The translations under genes were made by a program, and so were the position numbers. A DNA stretch of 64,000 nucleotides, from NCBI RefSeq assembly GCF_003711515.1, contig NW_021167082.1, positions 1,544,111 through 1,608,110 of the forward strand. Reading direction: 5' to 3'. Origin of the DNA: Sodiomyces alkalinus F11 (lineage: Eukaryota > Ascomycota > Sordariomycetes > Glomerellales > Plectosphaerellaceae). Numbering within the stretch: the first letter of the stretch is position 1; the number at the start of each line of letters is the position of its first letter. Of the stretch, positions 35,301 to 46,316 are shown piece after piece. The notes beneath the pieces are model-generated. The model was not told the origin of the DNA. It made no database searches and saw only the letters and a list, made by a program, of their open reading frames with translations.

Positions 35301-36485
35301 TACACATCGACCACCAGGGGCTTCGGCGTCACGCCCCAATGTTCGCCTCTGGGCAAATTCGATTCCAATGGCGTTGGCCCTCTGGTCAATTACACGCTGT
35401 CAAGGAGAGGCCGCATTCTTCCTGAATGTCCAACACACTTTCAACCCGCCCAGTTGACCTTGGACAGGGCTCTTGTTAACATGCCTTTCGGTCCTTCCGC
35501 CGCTGAGGTTGTAGACACTCTCGCCTCTGGCGCGGCTTATGATGTCTGCGATACGACGCTGGTTCTGGGCTGGTCACAGAGTCCTCAGGTCCGGGATACA
35601 GATGGTTTCATGGAAACCACGTTACTCTTATGCGAGCCTGACTTTACGACAGCCCTTTTCGAACTAACCGTCAATGAACAGGGTGTTGTACTTGCCTCGA
35701 AGCAGGTTTCCGAGTCCACGAACGTGCTCGACTATCAAGACGCAACGAATGATACCGACACATTGATCGTCATGACGAACTACCAGCTCAGGAAGTCGGA
35801 GCTGGCTTGGCACAACGATACCCTATCGCGAGACTGGATGAACCACTTCTTGAAGATCATGCCCGGACACAAAGACCTCCTCGATCCCGACGCCGCTCTT
35901 CCCGACCCCGAAGCCGTGATCCCGTCTATAGAGACCCTCTACCGCCAGCTCTTCGCCCTCATCCTCGGCCTCAACCACCAAGTCTTCGAGCGCAGCCGCG
36001 AACCCGTCCTACTCGAGGGTACCGAACACCGCACCGAGACGCGCATCTTCATCCCCCTCCCCGCCTTCATCATGAGCGTCGCCGTGCTAGGCCTCGACGT
36101 CCTCGTCGCCGCCATCCTGTACGGCTTCGGCATCAAGCACTTCCTGCCCCGCATGCCCACCACCGTCGGCTCCATCCTGGCCTACGTGGCGCCCAGCCGC
36201 GCATTGCGGGAATACCACCCGGTCGAGGAAGGCGAGAAGATGACCACGACGACCTCGACTCCTCGCGGCGCCGCCTCGTCCAGCACGTTTAGTTTCGGGC
36301 GATACATAGGCGACGACGGCCACGCCCACGTCGGCATCGAGCTGGACCCGTATGTCGTGCCGCTGCGCCTCTCGTCCTTGCGGAACGGCGACACGCGGCC
36401 TAGGAAATCTCTGATCGGGAGGATCCTGCTCGGACGCAGGGAGTCGCTGCCGAAGGGGGGAAAGGGGACCGACACGTGGTTGTAA
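32384..36485 (+). pseudogene. DUF3433-family multi-pass membrane protein gene with three apparent frameshifts
   Basis: Exons 32384-32985, 33050-34612 and 34744-36485; introns GTATGC..AAAG and GTGGTG..ACAG. Family features: a WKPATLSLPVLICFALLSLL helix, FGYLFLPTVVAVFYSLFW, TYPYDFVGFVPFRALKNRHW, a long extracellular-type segment with several N-x-S/T sites, and a helix before SLASLMDIC. A second copy of the layout follows (RRPLAALVILIMVAAMVC.., NARYTAIPP.., PFVV-NNISQNTPFPPW.., a final helix near 36065-36150). Homology passes from one frame to another at about 34383-34395 (+1), 34932-34936 (+1, one extra base in GCCC) and 35190-35197 (+2), each time with a stop soon after in the old frame. No plausible intron bridges any shift. 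It is either a real loss or clustered indel errors. The family function is unknown. Confidence 0.75.
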
Positions 36486-36919
36486 GAACCGAAGGCTGGT
36501 GTACGAGTCACAGTGTGTTGCTGGCAAGGCCCACCAGTCACAGCGAGGAATGAGCTGCGTCGCCACGGAAAACAAGGACCGCTGTCAAAAAAACAAAAAA
36601 GGCAAAGAGTGTTGTGAACGATCAGAAAAGTCATGTTGTCTTGGTGGTATCGAACGAGTGCCTGGTCCTGAACCCTAAGTTCGAACAGAAAATGTCGAAC
36701 ATGTCGGAAGAAGAATAAAAGAAAATGTACAGGTCTATAAAGTATGTACAGTAGAAGAGAAGAAATCATGCCGACGACGAACGCCCCTTGCGTGTCAGTC
36801 GGCTTGGTATATCCGTTTCATGATTGCGCCCCAGGCCAGTGGTATATCCTAAAAAATCATTCCCATGTGGATGTATATATTCCAACATGACACACATGCA
36901 ATTTAGCATGCGCACTCGC
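36486..36919. other. intergenic between convergent genes
   Basis: 3' ends of the DUF3433 gene (+) and the LPMO gene (-). No feature beyond A-rich stretches near 36585-36605. Confidence 0.6.
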
Positions 36920-38143
36920 CTACACGACGACGGAGGTCTTCCGAAGGGCCCGCTTACGGCCGTTGCGGGTGACGATCATGTTGATATCAGCGCCCTGACC
37001 AGGCTCGCAGTTGGTGCCAGCCGCGAGCTGGATGACGGTGGACCAGTTGCCGCTAGCGCAGCGCTGGAAGGAATCGCCGCCGATGCAATTCCACTGACCC
37101 TCTTCAGAGCAAGGCGTACCGGGAGCGTAGACGCCATCACCAGCGGGCTCGGAGGGGGCCGGGACGGGGACAGGAGCCTCGGGTTCAGGGATGGGGGCGG
37201 GCCCGGGGACTGGCTCGGGGATGGGCTCAGGCTCGTATCCCGTGTCGGGAGCAGACGTGGGCTGAGGACCCTCATAGGGAGTTGTGGTATCGAGAACGGG
37301 AATGAAGATGCCACCGGGCAGAGTAGCGCGGTCATCGGAGCCAGCATCACCGGTGGGTGTGGGGGCAGGTGCCTCAGTTGTGGGAGGGGCAACAGTGGGA
37401 GCAGGGGCGCCGCCGCCGTTGCCGTTGCCGCCGCCAGGAGAGCCGGTAGGTTTGCATTGTTCGCCGTCAGGAGTGCCGAAGGCGTTAGTAGGACCGTTCA
37501 GACGCTCCACCCTGCTTCCGGGACTGGGGAAAACGACGTCAACTCCGGCGGGGACCCGACAGTCGTTGATATCCTCCAAGTTGGCGACGAACATGTCCGG
37601 CAGAGCGTTGTAGGCTTCCTGGGAACCGCCTTGGCCCTCGAGGGTGACGGGACCGCAGTTCATGTACATCTCCCGGTTGCCAACCTTGTTAAACCAAGTC
37701 CAGGCGATCGTGCCGTTTCCGGCAGGGATGTCACTAGGGATGTCGAAGTTGTACTTGTAGGGGACCTCCTGGTTGGCATTGCTGCCCATGTTTCCCTCTT
37801 GGCCTTGGGCAGGGCAGCCGCCCTCGATGGACTTGATGACCTTCCAGACGGAGTTCTTGTCAGGCCTCGCGTCATAAGTGATGGAGACCTGGCAGGAGCC
37901 GCCGCCGTGGACGGCGGAGCCAACGAAAGCAAGCGGGTGACCCGTCGAGCCGAGAGCGTAGACGTTCGAGGCGCCCTCCACGTCGTAGACACCGATACGC
38001 TGCTTGCAAGGGAAGTCGGCGCCATCAGGTAAGAGGGGGCTGTTGTCCAGGTTAGAGGCGCCATAGGGCTCGGGAGAGCTGACTTTGATGTGAGCGCTAG
38101 CCAGAGCGGCCAGGCTGCCGAGAACAAGAGTCTTGGTGAGCAT
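36920..38143 (-). CDS. secreted AA11-type lytic polysaccharide monooxygenase with X278-like C-terminal module
   Basis: Single exon, 407 residues from the ATG at 38143; the in-frame ATG 44 codons upstream would bury the signal peptide. Signal peptide 1-17 (MLTKTLVLGSLAALASA), cleaved before His18, which would form half of the copper histidine brace. The second brace His is in SAVHGGGSCQVS (His79). An axial Tyr is in NREMYMNC (Tyr160). This arrangement and the N-terminal HIKVSSPEPYGASNLDNSPL fit AA11, copper enzymes that oxidatively cleave chitin. A Pro/Glu/Thr-rich linker (about 245-335) leads to a Cys-containing module CSEEGQWNCIGGDSFQRC..NWS (about 345-380), resembling the X278 module often fused to AA11 and linked to chitin binding. 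Extracellular; probably fungal cell-wall remodelling or chitin degradation. Confidence 0.87.
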   Translation of the reverse strand: MLTKTLVLGSLAALASAHIKVSSPEPYGASNLDNSPLLPDGADFPCKQRIGVYDVEGASNVYALGSTGHPLAFVGSAVHGGGSCQVSITYDARPDKNSVWKVIKSIEGGCPAQGQEGNMGSNANQEVPYKYNFDIPSDIPAGNGTIAWTWFNKVGNREMYMNCGPVTLEGQGGSQEAYNALPDMFVANLEDINDCRVPAGVDVVFPSPGSRVERLNGPTNAFGTPDGEQCKPTGSPGGGNGNGGGAPAPTVAPPTTEAPAPTPTGDAGSDDRATLPGGIFIPVLDTTTPYEGPQPTSAPDTGYEPEPIPEPVPGPAPIPEPEAPVPVPAPSEPAGDGVYAPGTPCSEEGQWNCIGGDSFQRCASGNWSTVIQLAAGTNCEPGQGADINMIVTRNGRKRALRKTSVVV

Positions 38144-39979
38144 TTCGATGTTGTGATAAGAGTTGTTGTAAGAGTCGTGATGAGGAGAGGGCTTAACGTT
38201 CCGGACGAAAGTCTTCTTGGCGTGATGTCGTTTGCGTTGGGAAAGAAAGTGTTTGAAGAAAGTGTTTGACGGCAAAAAAAGGTCCAGATCTCAGATCTTA
38301 TGCGGTCTCTAGCTAGCAGAGTGCGCGAGTGGACAGCAGATGCTTCTGGATATCCGAAGGAGTGAACGGATCGGACTGGATGTTTGTCGATGGTTCGAAA
38401 ATCGAGTGTTCAAAGGACGGTAATGCACCAGGCAAAGTTGGGCAGATGATTTTTGAACGAAAAGAATTCAAGGACTAGCCTTGTGAAGGAGTGAAGAAGT
38501 AAAAGGAAGGATAGTGACGTCGAAACGACACACGACTCAACGAAGCCTACGAAAGGAATGCAGCGTAGACTAGTGATGGATGAAAAAGGAGGTTCCGGGG
38601 GGGTTAGAGGGGGGCAGGGCGAGCCATTCTTATAAAACAGCATAAACATAAGCTCGTGAGGGAGGAGAGGAATGGAGTGACAGGGCGGAGCCACGAAATG
38701 CCGATTCAGGCATGACCTAGGGGGCAAACAGGAACCGCAGCGGAACTAGGCATGGGCGGAGGAGACGACTGGCTCCCGCCATGTGGATGCTCGAACAAGG
38801 ACTCGGGGACTTGGGTCGGACGGTGGAGAGTGAGAGGAAGAAGAAAAAGACAGGATTGAACAGCTGGGCTGGTCGAGAAGGCACGGGCTGTCCCCGTGGA
38901 TCCCAAAACAGGGTCAAGGTCAGGAACGGCGTAGCCACTCAGGCTGAGATTCAACACATGGAGGACGTGTTTCGAGGCATGCCGGATCGACCCAGGGAGC
39001 GTGCGCTGGTGGTTGAGAGTGGTCGGGGAAGACTTCAAGCCGTTGATAGGGTGGAGCGGTGTCATCGGCTTGTTTCGCCCTGGACCCGAGGGAAAAAGAC
39101 CAGACAGGGGTAACCTGGCATGGGTGGAGAGCCTGCCAGGGGTAATGGGAGGGATCTGAGGGATCTTGGGAGGGGAAAAAGTCCTGACCCCTGACTCGGG
39201 CTGGAAGAGGGGGAGGGGGACACCCTGTCCCTACAACGTACGTTGTACATCCCATGTCGAAAGAGGCAGGTTGCGATGCGATAGGATGATGCGCAGAACG
39301 GAAATTTCCCGTTTCCGTTTCTCATATGTACGTTGTACGCTGTAATATGGGATTGGTAGGCTCGAACGAAGTCCTACTGAGTAATTACGTTGTACGTGGT
39401 AAAATCGCGGGCCAAGCACGGCATGATCAGGACGGTTTTCCTTGTGAAAACACGGGAGCCAGGTTGCAGGTCGCAGGCAAACAAGAGGAGCTACTGCAAG
39501 GTACCATTTTCTTGTGGCACGATGGGGTTCGAACGGCCGAGATGGAAGAGTATAACCGGGGCGGAAGGGGAGAACTGCAGCAGCAAATGAGTAGTGCGGC
39601 AGACCGAAGAGAAAGAAAGAAAAGAAGCAATAGAAAAAGGGAACGCAACATGCCTCAAACTGCGTCAACGGTCTCTGTTTTCCCGCCCTCTTTCTGTCTT
39701 TCTCGCCGTTTCCCCCGCCCGTCTGAGACGGTTAGAGAAGCTGGTGGACCAAGGCCGAAATAGTCTTCTGCTTCATGACGCGACAGGAACAAAGAACTGT
39801 TCACGCGCCAGCTGACCCTATCAACATCGGCTCTTCGCCCGTACGGAGTATGAAGTGCGGATAATTGGACCAAGTTTGAAGACGATGAATAGGACAAGCG
39901 AGTCGCGTTCGTGTTCGTTGGCCTTTGTGGTGGCCAAGACTCGGATTCTGACGGGGGGTTGGGATCGGCGAATGTGGAT

Positions 39980-40290
39980 ACAACGTACTGTACAACGTAT
40001 CCGTACGCCTGTACTGTACGGGGGTATCCGTACGTTTGTACCTGACCACCTGGCCGCAGGAGGGGCCTCCAATGAGGAGGGCAGACCGAACCGTGCGGTC
40101 GGAGCATAGAGTCTGGCTGTATGTGCGTTGTAACCCTGGTCTCGATCGGGTGGCCAGTCATATGTTCGATGCAGCACCAGGCTCATGACATCTCGCATTC
40201 GCCCGACACCACTCAATCGTTTCCTTTGCTGTACGGAGTAGCAATTACTGTACTTCGTACGGATACGAATCCGTACGATATGTGAGTGTG
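39980..40290. repeat. cluster of TCCGTACG/GTACGGA words
   Basis: At least five occurrences of TCCGTACG, CGTACGGA or TGTACGG within about 310 bp, many of them self-complementary around GTAC. Similar words recur in other intergenic parts of the window. Confidence 0.6.
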
Positions 40291-41883
40291 AAGTGCAACG
40301 TCTTTCGTCGTCAATGTCTGGCTCAGGGCAAAAGATGCCAATAAGCGGGGCAGAACAGCCAGAAAGCATTACCGTATCAGTCTGACATGCCTCCAGGAGG
40401 CGACGAACCGGTCGTCGGAAGGGAGGAGCTGAATGCCCCAAAGTCATTCCTCCCATAAGGACGCACAGGTAATTGATATCAAGCATCTTCGTTTCTATCA
40501 TGGTTATCGGCAGTTGAGACGACTTGACTCGAGTTCCAGGCACCAGAGGGAAGAACCAACGACGATACTAAGGGGATCTTCCGAACCCACGGGGAAGGAA
40601 AGAAGCCAAAGAAAACGGCGCACTAACAAGGCACCAACGCAGGTACCCAACTTCCAACGTGGCAGAGAGAGCCACTTGGAGGCAATTCGATCGAATCGCA
40701 AAACGGCAGTCAGGCTGGCTCGGTGAAAGTGCGGCTAAGACCCGTCGAACAAGGAGGGCTACGTGATCTAAGTCCGAGTCGGTTGTTCTAGCCCACGGGG
40801 CCGTTTCATTCTAGCCAGGGCAGAATCTTTTTAGGATAGAGTCCGCTTCTTTTAGTCGGAACTGGTTCTTGATATTGTCGACAGATCCGGATGAAAAAAG
40901 ATGGGATGTTTTCCCGTCGACAGTTCTGTTTGGGCAATCGAAAGCTGGTGGTGTGGGGGAAACGGTCCAGGTCAACGAGAGTGGAGGAGAGGGCAACGTT
41001 TTGGCTTGGCACACAAAAAACCGGCCCTAGGTAAAAGGGGAGGGGTGCGGGGGAGAGAAGGAACAAGGGCCGGGGAAGGAAGAACTGAGAACTGTGGACT
41101 GCTCCACTTGTGGCAGGCAGAGTTTTCAGTGTTTTCGCTCGGTACCACGGCAGGTACCAAGGACCAAAAGTCCCAATCTCTGGACGGGAACTTGCCGGAA
41201 GGGATGGCCGATGTCACCCCGGCTCTATTTACGAGGGTAGCCCGCAGAACGAGATATGTAAGGTACCATCGGAGCCTTGGAACTGTTACGTCAGGTGTTG
41301 TGCGAAGTACTTCTCTTCTGCTGTATCGTATGTACTTTGTTCGCACTTGCATCTTGCTCCATAGAGTCAATTATATCGCTCAACAGCACTTCACATGGCT
41401 GCCTTGATCGTTGTGGCTACGCACGGCATGGTTAATGGCTCACGCTTGTCAGCCATCGATCTTGGCGGGGTTACTTGCGTAAGTACTTCGTGCATCCCTC
41501 TTCAAGATGATGACTAAGTCACGTTTTCGAAACGCTCCTGGTTTCACCATGGTGGGTACTTCGCCCAATTTGGCCTAGCATGATCTTCCTCCATCTCCCA
41601 GCAGCCAGTCACCTCCCAGAAGCACGACATGACAATGACAACACACTGCACCTTCGAAATATCCATCGCGACATCTGAAAGCCGCGAACAACTTCGAACC
41701 TAACGTAATAATGCCGCCTCTTTGCGCCGCTACAGCCGACGAGCTACGATACGACACGTTAAAGCGCCAGCCATACGATGAGTTGTGTGTTTGCATCGCG
41801 GTCCCTCTAGCTGCCCAACGGACCTTTCTTACTATGGCCTTAACTGGATGTTGGGCTTTGGAATCAGTCCAGCAAAAACGTTG

Positions 41884-42245
41884 ATGTAAGCGCTGTATCC
41901 AAACCCACGGGTCTGCAAACCCGTCGACAAAACCACTTCACCGACACTTCTTTTTTTTCCTTTGGTTTTTTTTTTTTTTTATCCTTTCCGTTTGACGTCT
42001 TCTCGACCGTTCTCGGCCGGTTCCAACTTGACCTTCAGACCATGTGGCCAGCTTGGCCGGCCTCATGTAAGCGCCGTATCCAAACCCACGGGTCGGTAAA
42101 GACGTTGGCAGCACCGCTTCACCACTTCACCACTTCACCGACACTTTTTCGCGCGCTTCTTCTCTTTGTCTCTATTTTTACTGTTTCGAACCTTGCTCTC
42201 AACAACTGCCCTTCAATACATGCGACCAGCTATGTGACCGGGACC
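41884..42245 (+). repeat. degenerate tandem duplication, 181-bp unit
   Basis: The first unit starts ATGTAAGCGCTGTATCCAAA at 41884; the second starts at 42065 with one C/T difference in the first 30 nt. Both units continue through CTTCACCGACACTT, a T-rich stretch and an end of the form TTCA..CATG.G.CCAGCT. Unit two has an extra CACTTCACCACTTCACC triplication. Many differences are transitions. Confidence 0.75.
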
Positions 42246-44474
42246 AAGGACGCCGACCTCGCCCTACGTTTAGTACTCGCTGTCACGCTCTGAGCCAGTC
42301 CATTACCGCCTGCGTAAGTTGTCGTGACGCCGATGATGTGTACAGTGTGTCAATTTCGGACAGTGCCAGCCGGGGTGAGATGAGTTCGCGTCTACCCTGA
42401 GAGGTCAGTCGTCGCCGAGGCAAGACGAATATGACGAAAAGTAACGATGAGAAGACCTCTTGGAAACCTCGTCTCGATTCCCATCCCAGAACGTTACGTT
42501 ACTTCGACTACGGTCCTTCGACTACGGTCCTAGGTAATCTGCCCTAATCCCAGCTTCCGGACATATATCAGTTTTCGGTTTATACGGGCACGGGCTAGGC
42601 CAACCCCAACCCCATGGTTTCCTCCAACGTAATTCCCCGAGCTGTCTCCGCCTCCTGCCCCGGCGATGAAGCGAGGATCCCGCTCCTCAGCCAAGGTCAT
42701 GGATGAGATGCTAGTGAGGGTGCGCCCCAGAAATTTACATGGACGGGTACGTTGTAGAGAAAGTGAGTGGCGGTGTTCCTGAATCTCCTCTGAGGGCCAG
42801 CGAACGATCCCGTTGGTCAACCCCGTGATTAAAGGGCAAGATTAATTTCTTGGAAGGGCCAAACCCAAGTCGCTCTGCCCCCCCACCCAGTCAGCCGAGG
42901 AATTCTTGCCTGGGCGACCTCGCCACAACATGGCCTCTGGCTGTTCGCATGAACTTAGATCTCCAAGGTGTTGGTGTTGGCTATCCGCCTTCCCCCGGCC
43001 ATTCGTCTCGATCTATGGCTCCTATGCCTCTCACTGACCCCAATGTTCGATGACCTGTTCGAAGAGTCCATTCTGCAAATGCATGAATGGTAGTAATTCC
43101 TCAGTGTTCCTACTCAACAGTGTAACATGTGATGACCATCCTCCCTCCCGTAAACGACACAAAAGTTCCCTTCCATGAAATATGACGGGAAATTCAAACT
43201 AAACGGCCCGTGCCTCTGGTCTAATGAGTGGCAAGATTGGAGGACCAACCACGTATCCAATTAGCTAACCCTTTGAGATGCTGGGCCATGTTCGTGTGAT
43301 GCCGTCCGCAACCATTGTTTTGTGCTGCTCCCTTGTGGCAATTTCGATGAATCCAGTCTAATTACCTGAACTCGCCGGAAGGACGAGTGAGCTGTCATAA
43401 GTAGCCACGCGTACGTCTCGACATCTTATTGGGGAGGGCACCAGAACACACATGCACCAAGCCTATGCCGCCCGTACGGGCATGGCTGCTGTTTCACAAC
43501 AGTGATCACCTTCATCTGAACGCCTCTTGCTTCCAAAGCCACCAAATGGTGCCACTGAGACGGATGGCAGAGCCTGTGGGAGCTTAGGTTGATGGTGAGA
43601 AGATGGCAAGTCGTCGTCCGGCGTGTTCTGCCTGCTGGGCCATATCGTCCTCGAATGTTCCTACAGTATCACGCACGTTTTCCACCAATTTCGTCTTTGC
43701 TTCCCCTTTGTGTTCGGCCCGCGAGAGATCCCTAGTGGAACACACCATACTCCTCCCCCTGACATGTTAGCATGACCATGCCTGATATTGCGTATCTTTC
43801 AATCCTAGGTCTGCCAGATGACCTTCATCTCCAGCAGGCTTGTCCCGATAACATCCTGTGTCCTTCGTCCATGTTGACACTCACCCACGCCACTCATGGT
43901 AATGCGAGGGACCCTCCATGATATGGGTCGATCCTGCAAAACAGCTCTACTGCCAATGAACTGGCGTAGCGGGCCATATTTAGGCACTTGTCTCGTTGAA
44001 GAGACGGGAAATTGAGCCTTGATCGCTGAAACAGAAGGGCTGAAGATCACCGGCACACATGAAGTGAGGGCGTGTACCCCTTTTTCCTCCCCAGCAAATT
44101 GGTGGTTGGACTGCCTGTATAGTCTTCTGAATGGTTAGCAAGAGATTATTTTAGGAGCTAGGGCAAGGCAAATCCTTGATCAAGTTCATGCGAGAAGAAA
44201 TCCATGCCTGATAGGATGTCCTCGATATGCGGGATATGGTCAAAGACCGTCCTTGGTATCAAATGGTGCAGAACACTTATATGTCCTGATCATGTTATCC
44301 GTCTAGACAGGGGGACTGATGCCAACATTAGAGAGAAAAGTCCGGAGCTGATCTCCAGGCGCACCTGTGGGAATGATGTCTTTGACTGAGTTAAATCTTG
44401 TTTCTAAAGTGCTTCTCTACTGCCCAATGTCCTAGCCTCATATTCTCAGCAGAGTCCGTTTTTGTTGGGCTACC

Positions 44475-45192
44475 TCAGACGGCTTCGTCAACCGCTATAG
44501 CACTATGCATTAGCAACCAAATTTCGACGGGCACGGAGCTTGGCAAATTCACAGGGCGATACTCACCATCATCGAAGGAGAACTCCTCCCTCGCCCAGTA
44601 CCTGAGCCTCTCACGGCGGAAATGCTCAAAATCCCACTCGCCGCGCTCAATCTGGTCGGGATAAATGAACACGTACGTGTCGGCCGTCTTCTCCTCGCCC
44701 TCGACCAAGCTCTCGCCCTCGGCATCATCATCACCGACTTGCTCCAGAAGCTTGACCTTGACGGTCCGACGCTCGTACTCGTCGCCTTCGAAGGAATCGA
44801 GCTTATCGATGTTGGCATCCGTCAAGCCGGTGACGTAAATGCCTCGGACCGAACGGCCTTCTTCGGGGATGATGCCGGGATAGTCGGCAGTTCGGACGCG
44901 GTGGCGACAATAGCCGTGCAGGATGGCGGGCGTGAAGGTGTAGAGGTTCCGGATGACCTCTGGCGGGTCGGAATTGCCCTGCACGACCCTGAAGAAGACA
45001 CGAGGGTCCATCTGTAGAGAAAGATGGGGTCAGTCATGCGTGTAGAAGCTTGGAAGGGCGGGAGGGCAGCAGTACCAGGGTGCCTGCGAAAATCCGTGAG
45101 CTTTTCTTCTCCTGCTATAAGTCCTCAGATGGATGTCAGGGATCATATAATGCGTACTTACCATAAACGAAAGCCGTGAGTTGTCCACTCAT
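44475..45192 (-). CDS. AIG2-like / gamma-glutamylcyclotransferase-fold protein with an 8-nt micro-exon
   Basis: Exons 45192-45162 (31 nt), 45083-45076 (8 nt), 45011-44567 and 44494-44475 (20 nt), giving 167 residues. The joined start MSGQLTAFVYGTLMDPRVFF contains the family's YGTLM motif; the micro-exon supplies the G-T-L of that motif. Downstream are LHGYCRHRVRTADYPGI and GLTDANIDKLDSFEGDEYERR, where the Glu after Phe in FEG is the usual catalytic acid. The last intron (44566-44495, GTGAGT..TATAG) gives ..FSFDDAVDEAV; retaining it leaves an open 191-residue form with the same end. Members cyclise gamma-glutamyl amines or are uncharacterised. Substrate unknown. Divergent from Tra1. Confidence 0.88.
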
Positions 45193-46316
45193 TTTGTGAA
45201 GCTTCGCGAGACTCTCGGGGATGGTGTTTGAAGAGAGATGTGAGTATGGCAGATGGAGAACTCTGGCTACAGATCCCACTTAACGCCACGCCGGCTCTGT
45301 AAGTTTCCAGGGCCCTTTTCTTCTTCGGGGAGTTTATGAGTCGAGACACAAAGTCAGTCAATATTAGGGTGTTTCTGCGGAGAGAAGGTTCAACCGGAAG
45401 TCTTTCACACCCCGTACAACTTCCTAGGATGTTTGCAAGAGGCCAAAGCGAAGCTGCGAAGGATGATATTGGTCTATAATCGAACCGAATAAGTGAGTGA
45501 AGGAAGGATCTACACGTGTAAAAGACGAATAGACGAAGAGACGAAAGCCAAATTCTAGTACATTCTAAGAAGTGTCAAAGATAAAGTAACACATAGCGGG
45601 AGATGAAAAGCGAGTAATCGAGTGAAATATCCAAGGCCCACTGGGCCTAAGAACTAGAGGGGGGACAGAAGGAGTCACAGGTTATTATCCGTAATCTCGC
45701 GATCCATCTCCTGAATTATGTTGTTGATAAGAGCACCAGCTTGGATAAGATAAGATTAGATGCATTCAACCAATTACAACAAGCTACTAAAGATATAGGT
45801 ACTCCGGATTAAAGATTTTGCACTTCCTAGCGTCAAGTGAATTGGTGACGGGATCCCCCAGCTTTTCGCGTTCATGGAAATTTCACGTCTACAGGCACCT
45901 TTGATTCCTAGGACCAACCTCGAGTGCCTGCATTACCACTTCCCTCTCCACATACGATTGTCGGGATACTACCCACCTTTGAAGCTTGTAGTAGCCCTCT
46001 GCTGCAAATGAATACAAAGGGCAGCTACGGAATGGTGCTGTAGGAGCTTTCCTTCGATTTTCCTTTTCCTCCGTCCCGTCTTTTTGTCCCTTTCCTTCTA
46101 CTGAACCAGAGATACGATACCCCTCCATACCCACCTTCGATATCATCTTCCTCCTTCTTCCCTAGGTAGACGACTTGGGCCATACAGACCATACCCTACC
46201 AGCCAGTTCAGTACTGTCGCAAAACACTACCCGATTACGACGACGCTGCCCGATTTCTCGACCTCCATGAGCCAACGCGGCGCTTGCAACCTTCCATCGT
46301 CGTAAGGGCTGCCGTA
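45193..46316. other. divergent promoter region of the AIG2-like gene and Tra1
   Basis: 1.1 kb without supportable coding sequence; moderately A-rich between 45460 and 45830, and C/T-rich near 46060-46240 before the Tra1 start. Confidence 0.6.

Larger units (their letters stand above)
38144..44474. other. gene-poor block, 6.3 kb
   Basis: The first roughly 600 bp are LPMO promoter. Beyond this I find no frame with family resemblance. Contents: GTACGTTGTAC and TCCGTACG-type words (39230-39400, 39980-40030, 40230-40290), T-rich runs near 41950-41985, a degenerate 181-bp tandem duplication (41884-42245), and a block at 42850-44400 with non-contiguous minus-strand open stretches (43805-44056 and about 44200-44390). 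The latter resemble a decayed coding sequence but match nothing I recognise. Confidence 0.5.

Noticed and set aside
38144..38275. 44-residue N-terminal extension of the LPMO from the upstream in-frame ATG
   Set aside because: It would place a basic, non-hydrophobic segment before the signal peptide and prevent exposure of the N-terminal copper His.
45009..45011. Start of the AIG2-like protein at the ATG of the main exon
   Set aside because: It would remove the conserved FVYGTL segment, which is encoded upstream with good splice sites.
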